Assembly (NCBI RefSeq): GCF_001696615.3
Contig: NZ_CP032279.1
Span: 3,100,001 to 3,164,000, forward strand
Source: Acinetobacter sp. WCHAc010034
GTDB lineage: Bacteria; Pseudomonadota; Gammaproteobacteria; Pseudomonadales; Moraxellaceae
DNA length: 64,000 bases
Direction: 5' to 3'
Under the pieces are notes generated by a model, which had not been told where the DNA came from, made no database searches, and saw only the letters and a program-made list of their open reading frames with translations. Numbering within the stretch: the stretch's first letter is position 1; the number at the start of each line of letters is the position of its first letter. A program made the position numbers and the translations under genes. Positions 29,695 through 39,129 of this stretch are shown here, one piece after another.

Positions 29695-30609
29695 ATGTCA
29701 GATATTAAATCACTTGAAGATATTTTTAACGATGATGATCTAGGTTTGCTTGATGATGATAAAGATGGTGACATCTTTAAAATTAAGCATGTGCCTGTCC
29801 AACGTGCAGCAGCAGATGAAGTTGCTAAACGTAAACGTTGTAAGGACTTTGATCAGTTTGAGCATTTATTTAAAAATGTTCACAGAGAGCTTCGAGAAGG
29901 GAAACGTAAGCTCTTACCCTTTAATGATAAGGGTTATCAACTGGTTGAAGGTAATTACTATGTTTTAAACGGCTTATTAGCTTATTTAGCAGATATTAAT
30001 TTTACTTCCGAAGCGAAAACAGTTGATGGTAAACGTTTTCGTAAAGATGGGCGTACTCGTACTATCTTTGAGAATGGCACTGAATCAACTATGTTGTACC
30101 GCTCATTGGCTAAAGTCTTGTATAAAGATGGGCGTATTGTTTCAGAGACCAACGAACAAGAAAACTCTAACTTTTATACTAATTTTGGCGGTATCACTGA
30201 AGATGATACATCGACAGGTTATATTTATATTCTGAAATCTAAAAGTACAGATCCACGTATCCAATCATACGATCATCTTTACAAAATTGGTTTCGCCACG
30301 ACAACTGTTGAAAAACGTATTGCGAATGCAAAAAAAGAGCCTACTTATTTGATGGCTGATGTTGAAGTCATTGCTGAATATCAAGCTTTCAATATTAATC
30401 CTCAAAAATTTGAATATTACCTACATGCCTTTTTTGGTGAATCTTGCCTTGATCTATTAGTGGCAGATAAAGATGGTAAAAATCATCAACCGAAAGAGTG
30501 GTTTATTGCACCTTTAGAAGTAATTCAACAAGCCGTTGAGTTATTAGTAAATGGGCAGATCATGAGTTATCAATACAATAAGTTTAAGAAAGAGATTGAG
30601 TTGAGATAG
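29695..30609 (+). CDS. GIY-YIG nuclease family protein (T5orf172/MUG113-like)
   Basis: 304 residues from ATG 29695 (AAAGAT upstream; an earlier in-frame ATG at 29653 lies inside the preceding gene). Residues about 15-21 are DDDLGLL, shared with the upstream small protein. The C-terminal part (about 180-290) is a GIY-YIG-type nuclease fold: GYIYILKSK, LYKIGFATTTVEKRI and FEYYLHAFF provide the Tyr, Arg and Glu positions. It is the presumptive DNA-cleaving subunit of the four-gene set. Confidence 0.82.
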   Translation: MSDIKSLEDIFNDDDLGLLDDDKDGDIFKIKHVPVQRAAADEVAKRKRCKDFDQFEHLFKNVHRELREGKRKLLPFNDKGYQLVEGNYYVLNGLLAYLADINFTSEAKTVDGKRFRKDGRTRTIFENGTESTMLYRSLAKVLYKDGRIVSETNEQENSNFYTNFGGITEDDTSTGYIYILKSKSTDPRIQSYDHLYKIGFATTTVEKRIANAKKEPTYLMADVEVIAEYQAFNINPQKFEYYLHAFFGESCLDLLVADKDGKNHQPKEWFIAPLEVIQQAVELLVNGQIMSYQYNKFKKEIELR

Positions 30610-30643
30610 TGGTATTCTCAAAAGATATTGATAAAACTATATA

Positions 30644-30672
30644 TTGATTTTAATGATTTTTTTGTGTAAATT
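30644..30672 (+). promoter_or_regulatory. Putative promoter of DRT2 non-coding RNA
   Basis: TTGATT (30644-30649), 17-base spacer, TAAATT (30667-30672). It lies 35-63 bases after the GIY-YIG stop and upstream of the structured region before the reverse transcriptase. Confidence 0.4.
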
Positions 30673-30678
30673 CACTAT

Positions 30679-30990
30679 GCCTTTGGAGTGGATTATCCAG
30701 CTCGCAGAGGGATGCAGTTTGAACTGTCCAGCAGTTTATTGAGAAATATTGTAATAAAGAACTGAACCATCAAGGTTGTTAGTTGTTCCAATAGTATCAT
30801 TACACAGTTGTTCATCATACTAGCTCCAATAGTATAGCATATTAAGTTAATGCGTTATCCGAAGATGTTTTTCGGTAAAATTAGTGCTGGATTTGAAGAA
30901 GTAAGAACATTTTCAGATCAAAGTTTAAAGACTCCGTAAGGGCGTAACGTGGGACGCGACACAAGCCCTTACGGATCTGCTAAATAGGGA
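30679..30990 (+). ncRNA. Putative DRT2 template non-coding RNA
   Basis: The roughly 390-base gap before the reverse transcriptase has the size and position of the ncRNA used as template in DRT2 systems. It contains an 11-bp direct repeat TCCAATAGTAT (30787-30797, 30825-30835), a small stem ATACT/AGTAT (30817-30835) and a strong hairpin with 11-bp arms at 30933-30975. Sense bases 30838-30936 are free of stop codons in one frame (33 codons, ATG at 30850), as would be needed for a concatemeric neo frame; the antisense strand is open for 53 codons at 30696-30854. Boundaries are estimates. Confidence 0.55.
30933..30975 (+). other. Strong hairpin directly upstream of reverse transcriptase
   Basis: Perfect arms TCCGTAAGGGC (30933-30943) and GCCCTTACGGA (30965-30975) with a 21-base GC-rich loop. 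No T-tract follows, so it is more likely a structural element of the ncRNA than a terminator. Confidence 0.8.
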
Positions 30991-30996
30991 TTAGCA

Positions 30997-32397
30997 TTGA
31001 ATTTTGAAAAATATAAAAGTGAAATCTATGATAAAAAACATATTCTAAGAGTTCAGAATAAAAAAATCCCTAAATCAAGAATTCATTTTGATACACCACT
31101 TGATGCTCTACACGCTTATTCTCTTGTTTCTCAGCCAGATAATGTGGTTAAACATTGGTTTTTACCTTTTATCGGATTTGAACAACGTACACGAAAAATT
31201 AAAAGTCATAATGGTTTAAGTCGTAGAGCTGCTAAAAAACGACCTTTAAGATATGCAGCTAACCAAGACGGTTATATTTATGCCTATTATTCATATCTTC
31301 TCACTGAAAAATATGAAAATTTCATAAAAGATACTCCTCTACAAAACTCAGTATTAGCCTATCGCTCATTGGGTAAATCAAACATTGAATTTGCTAAAGA
31401 GATTTTTGATTGGATCAGTCAAATAAAGGAATGTAATGTACTCACAATTGATCTATCAAGCTTTTTTGATACTTTAGATCATGGAATACTGAAAGAACAA
31501 TGGCAGCGTGTTACTGGCGTACCTTGCTTATCTAAAGATCATTATATTGTTTTTAAATCTTTAACTAATTACTCATTTTTAGATATAGAGGAATCTCTGG
31601 TCGCTTTAGGATGGCCTGATAAGTCAAAAAGAAAAGAGAAAGATGAAAAAACTCCAAATCCTTTGAGAAAAAAAACTAGCAAGCCTTACCAAGCCCTAGG
31701 TGATTTTCGAAGCATTCGAAAAAAACAAGTTACTGATGCTGATGGTGTTATTAGACACCTAATCCAGAAACCAAATAAAATCGATGGGAAAAGATATGGA
31801 ATTCCTCAAGGTTCTCCTATGTCTGCCATACTTTCAAACATTTATATGTTGGACTTTGACAAATATTGTTGTGAGTTAGCAAATAATTTGGGTGGAATAT
31901 ATAGACGCTATTGCGATGATATTATTCTAGTTTTCCCCCAGAACATTCAAATGAGCGATGTTTATAAAACTCTTGAAGAGTTATTGCTTAATCATGGAGG
32001 AAAAGAGTTAAAGATAAATCCAAGTAAGGTTGAAAAAATAAAATTTACTTGTATTTTAGGTAAGCTGAAAGCCGTTGACATAGATACTAAAGTGGACAAG
32101 CCTCTACAATATCTTGGCTTTATATATAATGGTCAAGAAATTTTGATCAGGTCATCTAGCCTATCAAATTATTATCGACGTTTAATCTCCAAAATTAGAG
32201 CATCAAAAAATAAAGCTCGAAGAAATAGCTCAAAAACTTATCGTAGAAAAATCTATCGAATGTATAGCCATTTAGCGCGTAAACAACGTAATTTCATAAC
32301 TTATACATATAGAGCATCGGAAGTAATGAATGATCTATCTGTTAAGAAGCAGCTATCAAATCATTGGAAAAAAATTCACGAAGAACTTAGAAAGTAA
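30997..32397 (+). CDS. drt2: Antiviral reverse transcriptase, DRT2-type (UG2)
   Basis: 466 residues, TTG start at 30997 with AGGGA seven bases upstream. Reverse transcriptase motifs in order: VLTIDLSSFFDTLDH (about residue 148), KRYGIPQGSPMSAILSN (about 265) and the catalytic YRRYCDDIILVF (about 303) with YCDD instead of the common YADD, then LQYLGFIYNG. The basic C-terminus (KIRASKNKARRNSSKTYRRK) fits an RNA-binding thumb. YCDD and a single RT gene after a long structured non-coding region fit DRT2, which copies its ncRNA into repeats that encode a growth-arresting protein after phage infection. Other UG-group RTs cannot be excluded without a phylogeny. Confidence 0.78.
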   Translation: MNFEKYKSEIYDKKHILRVQNKKIPKSRIHFDTPLDALHAYSLVSQPDNVVKHWFLPFIGFEQRTRKIKSHNGLSRRAAKKRPLRYAANQDGYIYAYYSYLLTEKYENFIKDTPLQNSVLAYRSLGKSNIEFAKEIFDWISQIKECNVLTIDLSSFFDTLDHGILKEQWQRVTGVPCLSKDHYIVFKSLTNYSFLDIEESLVALGWPDKSKRKEKDEKTPNPLRKKTSKPYQALGDFRSIRKKQVTDADGVIRHLIQKPNKIDGKRYGIPQGSPMSAILSNIYMLDFDKYCCELANNLGGIYRRYCDDIILVFPQNIQMSDVYKTLEELLLNHGGKELKINPSKVEKIKFTCILGKLKAVDIDTKVDKPLQYLGFIYNGQEILIRSSSLSNYYRRLISKIRASKNKARRNSSKTYRRKIYRMYSHLARKQRNFITYTYRASEVMNDLSVKKQLSNHWKKIHEELRK

Positions 32398-32439
32398 ATG
32401 AGTCATACTTGAATTCTGAGCAATCAATTTGAAAGATGT

Positions 32440-32585
32440 CCAAGTAAGCCTTTGAGAAGAAATATTTTAAGAATTTAGAGGGATTTGTTGTCCACGATAC
32501 TGTCTAGGATCATCTTTCTGTCGAAAAATTATATGAAATTGCAAACACATTAGAAGTTCATGTTAGAGACTTACTTCCTAAATAA
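32440..32585 (+). pseudogene. Remnant of an XRE-family regulator
   Basis: The in-frame tail DHLSVEKLYEIANTLEVHVR then DLLPK (32508-32585) is the C-terminus of a small helix-turn-helix regulator of the type found with restriction systems. Upstream pieces resembling EEI and RYCLGS occur with stop codons and a gap. Non-functional. Confidence 0.7.
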
Positions 32586-32703
32586 AAATATTGATTGCTA
32601 AGACGTCAAAAACATCTAAATTTTATTTAATCTCTAGTTAACAGTATCTAAATCCACAAAAATAAAGTAAATTTTCGAAAAATATAAATTTTCGGTAATT
32701 TTT

Positions 32704-34503
32704 ATGTGGTCCGATATAGAATCTAAGATAGACTTTTTAAACTATTCTGAAGCATCAGAAATTATTATCAATGTTCTTCAAAATCCTCAAATGTTGCCTA
32801 TCTCAATAGGCGTATTTGGGTCATGGGGAACTGGTAAATCTACGATCTTAAATCTAATTGAAAACAATCTAGAACATATTGAAAATCATGATGACTATGT
32901 AATTATTAGATTTGATGCTTGGTTATATCAGGGTTTTGATGATGCTAGGGCTTCACTATTAGAGGTCATCAATACTGAAATTTCTAAATTAGTTAAACAA
33001 GATGAAAAATTATATGAAAAAGCCTTAAGTATTGGAAAAAGAATTAATAAATTGCGAGCTTTAGGTTGGGCTGCTGAGGGCACAGCTCTTGCTTTTGGCG
33101 TTCCTACATTTGGTCTACTCTCAAAAGCCATTGATTCTATTGGCAATGGAATCAATGGCAGTGCTGGGGATGAAGATGCACAACACGTCACTGAAGCTAT
33201 TAATAAAGGAAAAGAAAGCTTAAAAGATATTCTTAATGAGGAAAAAAGTTCAGCACCAAAAGAGATTACAGCTTTAAAAAATGAATTTGAAGATTTATTG
33301 GCATCTTTAAACAAAAAAGTTATTGTTTTTGTTGACAATTTAGATCGATGTCTTCCAAAGCAGACAATTGAGACTCTTGAATCTTTAAGACTATTTCTAT
33401 TCATGAAGAATACAGCTTTTGTTATAGCTGCTGACGAAGAAATGGTGAGATTTGCTGTCAAAGATCATTTTAATGGGATAGATGAAAGACATATAACCGA
33501 CTATCTAGATAAACTTATTCAGTTTCCTGTAAAAGTACCTCGTATTAGTACAAGAGAAGTGCGAGCTTATTTATTCTTATTGTATGCATCTATCCATGAA
33601 AACTATGCAACAGAAACAGCTAAACTAGAAAATCTTCGAAATGGATTGGAATCAAATCTGAGGCTTTCTTGGAAAGATGATCCAATTAAGGTTAAAGATG
33701 CCCTTGCCTTATTAGATGAACAGGCAGTTGATACACTTAATCTCTCTAACAACTTTTATGTCTCTGATCGTATAGCACATCTTCTAGCTGAGAATAAATA
33801 CATTGAGGGTAATCCACGAATTGTAAAAAGAATGCTTAATGTCATTAGTATGCGTCAAATGATTGCTAGCGCTAGAAAAATGCCTAACGATATTGGGTTA
33901 ATCACCAAAATGGCTTTATTCGAAAGATGTTGTAATTCAAAAAGTGTCTCTCTTTTATACAATACAATTAACAGTTCATCAGATGGTAAACCTAAAATAT
34001 TAGAAGAATTAGAAGAATTAACAAATGATATAGATACATTTAAAAGTAAGTTACCGAAGGAATGGGAAGAACATCATGATTTCTTATTTAGTTGGTTTAG
34101 CCTAGAACCAAAGCTAAAAGGTGTAAACCTTAGACCTTTAGTATATTTGAGCAAAGAGACTGTACCTTTAAGAACTATAACAAAAGGCTTATCTAGTGAT
34201 GGTGAAGCTGCATTAAAAACTTTATTGAAAGTTACGAATTCTTCTTCCAAAGCAGCAATTCAAGCTATTGGGAATATTCCTGTAGGTGAAGAGTCATTAG
34301 TTATGAATCTAATATTAGATGAATTAAATAAACATACTCATTGGGGGGCAAAACCAAATGGCTTCATAGGCGCATTTTTATTAGCTAGAGAACTAGAAGA
34401 TACTAGACCTCAGTTTATACATTTCATGAACACGGTCATGGTGGAAAAAACTCCATGGTTTAGCCTATTGATAAGTAAAGAAAAATGGTTTCCAAAAAAT
34501 TAA
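32704..34503 (+). CDS. qatA: QatA, KAP-family P-loop ATPase of Qat defence system
   Basis: 599 residues. Walker A FGSWGTGKST (about 38-47), Walker B VIVFVDNLDRCLPK (about 206-219) with the KAP-type DNLDR pattern, and FVIAADEEMV downstream. The KAP insertion region (about 115-165: GWAAEGTALAFGVPTFGLLS) is hydrophobic and may touch membrane. First gene of the qatABCD operon, a four-gene anti-phage system (ATPase, unknown protein, QueC-like enzyme, TatD-like nuclease). 13 bp before qatB. It looks intact, unlike qatB and qatC. Confidence 0.9.
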   Translation: MWSDIESKIDFLNYSEASEIIINVLQNPQMLPISIGVFGSWGTGKSTILNLIENNLEHIENHDDYVIIRFDAWLYQGFDDARASLLEVINTEISKLVKQDEKLYEKALSIGKRINKLRALGWAAEGTALAFGVPTFGLLSKAIDSIGNGINGSAGDEDAQHVTEAINKGKESLKDILNEEKSSAPKEITALKNEFEDLLASLNKKVIVFVDNLDRCLPKQTIETLESLRLFLFMKNTAFVIAADEEMVRFAVKDHFNGIDERHITDYLDKLIQFPVKVPRISTREVRAYLFLLYASIHENYATETAKLENLRNGLESNLRLSWKDDPIKVKDALALLDEQAVDTLNLSNNFYVSDRIAHLLAENKYIEGNPRIVKRMLNVISMRQMIASARKMPNDIGLITKMALFERCCNSKSVSLLYNTINSSSDGKPKILEELEELTNDIDTFKSKLPKEWEEHHDFLFSWFSLEPKLKGVNLRPLVYLSKETVPLRTITKGLSSDGEAALKTLLKVTNSSSKAAIQAIGNIPVGEESLVMNLILDELNKHTHWGAKPNGFIGAFLLARELEDTRPQFIHFMNTVMVEKTPWFSLLISKEKWFPKN

Positions 34504-34516
34504 GGGGATATAAATT

Positions 34517-35311
34517 ATGGGAACATCTACCTCAAGTAAAGGGCCAGGTAGTAAATCACCATTAGTGCCTTCATGGGCTGATAATGATGGTCAAGGTCCA
34601 GGTAACAATCAATTAGAACAACGTTTCAGAGGATTTCGAGCTGCCTTAGGACAAGCCGCTTCAGCTAGCGGGGGAAATACAAATAGTCTAAAAAAAGCTC
34701 TTGGTCATTATGCAAAGAGTGCTACTGGTGGTAAATCTAATGGAGCTAGACGATTTAGCTCTATGGTGGGAGCCGGCGGTAGTTTATTTGATACCTTAAA
34801 GTCTTTGCAATCAGGTTCAGATACTAAGTTTCTAAATCTTTCTGATTTACAAGGGCAACCTGTAGATGTCGTAATTGATCAAATCATTGATTCTATTATC
34901 GATATTAACGGAGACTCAGAGCGTATTAGAGCTGCAATGAATGAAGCTCTAGCAGAGGCTTTAGATGGATTCTCGACTTTCGATTTTTCAAAAATTACCG
35001 ATGATATTATTGTAGATATGATGATTAATTATCTCACCCAATGTATTTTTGAACAAATTATTCTAGATTCGAAAACAGCATTAGATAAAGCTGATACACC
35101 AGAAAAAGTAGAAATGATTGAATCAAGCCTATTGGAATTAATTAAAACATCAGTTGATTTGAATTTTGGAATACATTTAGAAAACATCAATACACTTAAC
35201 AAACAAGATATTGAAACAATACAAAAAAATGCGATCCAAGATATTTGTAAGCATCCGGCTAACACAGCCTTACCAAGCGATCCTATAAGCCTTAATTTAG
35301 TTCCCACCTAA
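34517..35311 (+). pseudogene. qatB: QatB, 3' end replaced by IS66 element
   Basis: Native codons run from 34517 to 35246 (243 codons plus one base), then IS66 sequence adds 21 codons ending at 35311. Removing the element (35247-37798) and one TSD copy restores DIWSEWEDNLND and a stop at 37836-37838, overlapping qatC by 8 bp: a 254-residue protein. The N-terminus (GTSTSSKGPG, SPLVPSW) and glycine/alanine-rich region match the QatB pattern as I know it. Losing only 11 C-terminal residues may leave some function, but qatC is now separated by 2.6 kb of transposon. Confidence 0.85.
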
Positions 35312-35332
35312 AAACAAGTGGGGACTTAATCC

Positions 35333-35716
35333 ATGAACATGGATATATATTCAGCAACACCTCCTGTTGCTAAAAAACGCAGAACATACAGCAAAGAATT
35401 CAAACTCAGTATTGTCAATGCCTGTAAAAATCCTAATACCTCGATCGCTTCGGTCGCACTGCAACATAGTATTAATGCCAACCTTGTCAGTCGTTGGATC
35501 AGGATCTTCAGCCATCATGAGGGTGCCGTGCAGGATCCTACTCATGTGAATCCAGCATTTATTGCTTTGCCTTACACTGCTGCAATCAGCCAACCTATTG
35601 ATGAGAGGATCACGTTGTGTATCACCGTGCCTCATACGAATAATGATATTCAGCTAAAATGGCAGACATCAGAAATACCTGCCTTGGCAGAATTACTCAA
35701 GGCACTTGCAACATGA
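35333..35716 (+). CDS. tnpA: IS66-family TnpA
   Basis: 127 residues with an N-terminal helix-turn-helix (RRTYSKEFKLSIVNACK to NLVSRWIRI), the accessory protein of IS66 elements. Its TGA overlaps the tnpB start (ATGA at 35713). Confidence 0.88.
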   Translation: MNMDIYSATPPVAKKRRTYSKEFKLSIVNACKNPNTSIASVALQHSINANLVSRWIRIFSHHEGAVQDPTHVNPAFIALPYTAAISQPIDERITLCITVPHTNNDIQLKWQTSEIPALAELLKALAT

Positions 35717-36048
35717 TCCGCATTGATGAAATCTGGTTGTCTACTCAGCCCATGGACATGCGTGCAGGTATGGATACGACCATGGCTCAGGTGGTGAGAG
35801 CCTTTGGCTACATCAAACCGCATTGTGCTTACCTGTTCTGTAATAAACGTGGCCATCGCATGAAAGTACTGGTACATGATGGACTGGGCATCTGGCTGTG
35901 TGCCCGGCGGCTGGAACAGGGCAAATTTCACTGGGCTCAAGTTCACCAAGGTGAAACCGTGGCCCTCAGCCCGGAACAGTTACAGGCACTGATCCAAGGT
36001 TTGCCCTGGCAGCGCATTGGACGACAGCAGGTGGTGACGATGCTTTAA
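35713..36048 (+). CDS. tnpB: IS66-family TnpB
   Basis: 111 residues from ATG 35713 (ATGA overlap with tnpA; the open frame begins earlier at 35659). MIRIDEIWLSTQPMDMRAGM and LFCNKRGHRMKVLVHDGLG are the IS66 Orf2 hallmarks. Required for transposition; mechanism unclear. Confidence 0.92.
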   Translation: MIRIDEIWLSTQPMDMRAGMDTTMAQVVRAFGYIKPHCAYLFCNKRGHRMKVLVHDGLGIWLCARRLEQGKFHWAQVHQGETVALSPEQLQALIQGLPWQRIGRQQVVTML

Positions 36049-36122
36049 ACCAGGCTGTTCCATTCTGCTATTCTCCAAACGTTCTATTTCATTCTTCTCA
36101 TGACCTCAGGCATACTGCGGTC

Positions 36123-37769
36123 ATGAATACGCTGCCTGACTTAAGCCAACTGACCCATGAACAACTGCTGGAATTCACCAGACAGTTGGCGATGCAGCAT
36201 CAGTCTCTAGCACAATCAAATCAAGAATTAGAAAAATCAAACCAGCAATTGGATGCCAAAGTTCAACATCTTGAAGTCACCAATCAGCAATTAGATTCTA
36301 AAGTTCAACATCTTTCTATTCTCAATCAAAAATACGAGCATGAACTCGCACTATTTAAACAGCACAAATTCGGCAGTAAAAACGAACATCTCACTGCAAA
36401 ACAAATCCACCTGTGGGATGAAGCGGTTGAAGAAGATATTGCTGCGGTTGATCTAGAACTGGAACGGCTAAATGCAGATAAAACCGATGCAGCGACACAG
36501 AAAGCCAAAACCAATAAACCTAAACGTCGACCACTGCCAGATCATCTACACACCATCCGTATTGAGCATGAACCTGCATCAACCCAATGCGCTTGTGGCT
36601 GCCAACTCCGTCGTATCGGCGAAGATGTCAGTGAAAAACTGCATTTCAGACCGGCACAGTTCTATAAGGAACAGCATGTGCGTGGTAAATGGGTCTGTGA
36701 TCAGTGTGACACCCTGACTCAGCAAGCGATGCCCGCCTATGTGATTGATAAAGGCATTGCTTCACCTGAACTGCTCAGCCATGTTTTGGTATCGAAATAT
36801 GCCGATCATTTGCCGCTGTACCGTCAACGTCTGATCTATCAGCGGGCGGGAATCGAACTTTCTAGATCAACTTTATCTGACTGGATAGGTCGCTGCGGTG
36901 TAGAACTGGAACCTCTAGCCAATGCCTTAAAAGAGGTGGTACTACAACAGCAGGTGCTGCATGCAGATGAAACACCGGTCACCATCATGCGGATGGGTGA
37001 GAATGATAAAAAACCGAAGAAAGGTTATGTCTGGGCCTATGCCACTACACAGTACAATCCAGTTCAGGCGGTGATCTATGACTTTCAGGATAGTCGTTCA
37101 GGCCAGCATGCTGCAGAGTTCTTGAAAGGCTGGCAGGGTTATCTAGTCTGTGATGATTACAGTGGTTATAAAGCACGCTTTAAATCAGGCCAGGTCATTG
37201 AGGTGGGCTGCATGGCCCATGCACGTCGTAAATTCCATGAACTGCATGTAACTGGGAAAAGTCAGGTCGCTGAACAGGCATTAGTGCTGATTCAGAAACT
37301 GTATGCGATAGAAGCAGAGCTCAGGAAAAAGACCGATGGTACAGCGGAAGACCGCCGCGAATACCGACAACAGCATAGTCAACCAGTGATGCAACAACTA
37401 TATGAATGGCTCAACCAACATCATCTGACAGTGCCATCGAGTTCTCCCACCGCCAAGGCCATCAATTACACTCTGAAGCGTTGGCCAGCTTTAAGCCGCT
37501 ATCTGGATGATGGCAATCTACCTATTTGCAATAATTGGGTCGAGAATCAGATGCGTCCCTGGGCGTTGGGGCGCAAGAACTGGCTGTTTGCAGGTTCGCT
37601 GCGCAGTGGTCAGCGAGCGGCAAACATCATGACGTTAATCCAGTCAGCAAAGCTGAATGGCTTGGATCCGTATGCCTATTTAAGTGATGTGCTGAAAAGG
37701 CTGCCGACACATAAAGTGACCCAGATTGAAGAGTTACTGCCACACTGCTGGAAACCTAAATCGAATTAA
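36123..37769 (+). CDS. tnpC: IS66-family transposase TnpC
   Basis: 548 residues. N-terminal coiled coil with imperfect repeats (QQLDAKVQHLE, QQLDSKVQHLS), a Cys-rich zinc region (CACGCQLR, CDQC), then the DDE domain with HADETPV, CDDYSGYK and NNWVENQMRPW. Intact. Confidence 0.95.
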   Translation: MNTLPDLSQLTHEQLLEFTRQLAMQHQSLAQSNQELEKSNQQLDAKVQHLEVTNQQLDSKVQHLSILNQKYEHELALFKQHKFGSKNEHLTAKQIHLWDEAVEEDIAAVDLELERLNADKTDAATQKAKTNKPKRRPLPDHLHTIRIEHEPASTQCACGCQLRRIGEDVSEKLHFRPAQFYKEQHVRGKWVCDQCDTLTQQAMPAYVIDKGIASPELLSHVLVSKYADHLPLYRQRLIYQRAGIELSRSTLSDWIGRCGVELEPLANALKEVVLQQQVLHADETPVTIMRMGENDKKPKKGYVWAYATTQYNPVQAVIYDFQDSRSGQHAAEFLKGWQGYLVCDDYSGYKARFKSGQVIEVGCMAHARRKFHELHVTGKSQVAEQALVLIQKLYAIEAELRKKTDGTAEDRREYRQQHSQPVMQQLYEWLNQHHLTVPSSSPTAKAINYTLKRWPALSRYLDDGNLPICNNWVENQMRPWALGRKNWLFAGSLRSGQRAANIMTLIQSAKLNGLDPYAYLSDVLKRLPTHKVTQIEELLPHCWKPKSN

Positions 37770-37830
37770 AATTGGTATGGGATTCAGCGGACGCTTACAG
37801 ATATTTGGAGTGAATGGGAGGATAACTTAA

Positions 37831-39129
37831 ATGATTGAGCTCTATTTTGATACAGATAACACTCAGTTACCTCCTTTATCAGATAGTTTGATTCCTGTTC
37901 ATCTATATGGTTCCCCAGCACAAAATGGTCAATATGCAAGTATTGGTCGCCCTTTATTGAATGAAATAAAAAGGATCAAAGAGGATTTAGATGAAACTGC
38001 ATTAGATTTTTTGACTATAGCTATGGCCATTACTGCAGCTGATACATTTGTTGAGAGAAACAAACAAGCTGAAGATGGATGGTGTCGAGAATTTAAGCTT
38101 TCAATTCCACTTATCAATCCAAATCTATGGCTTCCACAAATTGAATTATTGAAAGAAATTATGCACTTTTTGAGTGGAGACTTGTGGCATTTTCAATTTA
38201 GGACAGGAAGTTTTGTTTGGCCAGATAAGATCAAACGTGGTCGTAAAATACCTCTAGCTGGGCATGACTCTGCATGTCTTTTTTCAGGTGGATTAGATAG
38301 TGCTATTGGCATTATTGATTTAACCTCGAAAAATATTAACCCTGTGTTAATCAGTCATGCTTATGCTAGAGATAAATCTAAACAAGATAATCTATATAAT
38401 TTATTGGGTTTGAAAAATTCGAAATTTCAAGTTATTGCATATCCAAGAAAGGCTGGTGATATTCCAACTGACGTACAAATGAGGACAAGAAGTTTTAATT
38501 TTATAGCTTTCGGCGCATTAATCAGTACCGCAATCAGCCAACATCATCAAGCAGGTAAAGTAACGACCTTATATGTGCCAGAAAATGGTTTGATCTCTAT
38601 TAATCCACCTCTTACTCCTCGCCGAATTGGTTCTTTGAGCACTAGAACAACTCATCCTCATTATATGAACCTCTTAAACGAATTGTTTAAGCGAGTTCAT
38701 TTACCAGTGTTTTTAGAAAATCCTTACCAGTTTATGACTAAAGGTGAGATGATGCAAAACTGTTCAAATAAGATAGTTTTGAAGCAGATTGCCAAAGATA
38801 CGGTGTCTTGTGGTAAGTGGAAAAGAACAGGAATTCAGTGCGGCAAGTGTGTTCCATGTATAATAAGAAGAGCCTCGTTCAATTCAGCAGCTATACCTGA
38901 TCAAACAGTAGATTACGTTTATAAACACTTGGATTTAGTAATAAAAGATCCAGATAATCGTGATGATCTTATGTCAATGATTCTAGCTATTAGAAAATTG
39001 AAAAAGGCAAGAAACCCTAATATTTGGATCTCTAAGTCAGGAGCATTGCCTACTGATTTACATATCAGAAAGGCTTTGTTGCACAAACCTATCTGTAAAG
39101 GCTTTTTCAGCGATATAATTTTCAAATGA
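37831..39129 (+). pseudogene. qatC: QatC, QueC-like enzyme, 3' end replaced by IS5 element
   Basis: The PP-loop ATP pyrophosphatase motif FSGGLDSAIG lies at about residue 151, and the four-cysteine zinc site CGKW...QCGKCVPC at about 326-342 matches QueC (7-cyano-7-deazaguanine synthase). Native sequence ends at 39071; the last 19 codons come from an IS5 element. Excising 39072-40109 with one 9-bp duplication restores 27 more codons and a stop at 40198-40200, overlapping qatD (440-residue original). The deazaguanine-like chemistry of Qat is inferred from this family. The catalytic core is intact but the C-terminus is altered. Confidence 0.88.

Larger units (their letters stand above)
35247..37798 (+). 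mobile_element. IS66-family element (2552 bp) inserted in qatB
   Basis: Left end GTAAGCATCCGGCTAACAC and right end complement GTAAGCGTCCGCTGAATCCC form the terminal repeats. Exact 8-bp duplication AGATATTT at 35239-35246 and 37799-37806, the IS66-typical length. Carries tnpA, tnpB and tnpC. Confidence 0.95.

Noticed and set aside
30802..30909. ACA at 30802 and 30907 are 105 bases apart (a multiple of 3), a possible DRT2 template unit
   Set aside because: All three sense frames and all three antisense frames of that interval contain stop codons, so it cannot encode an endless repeat frame.
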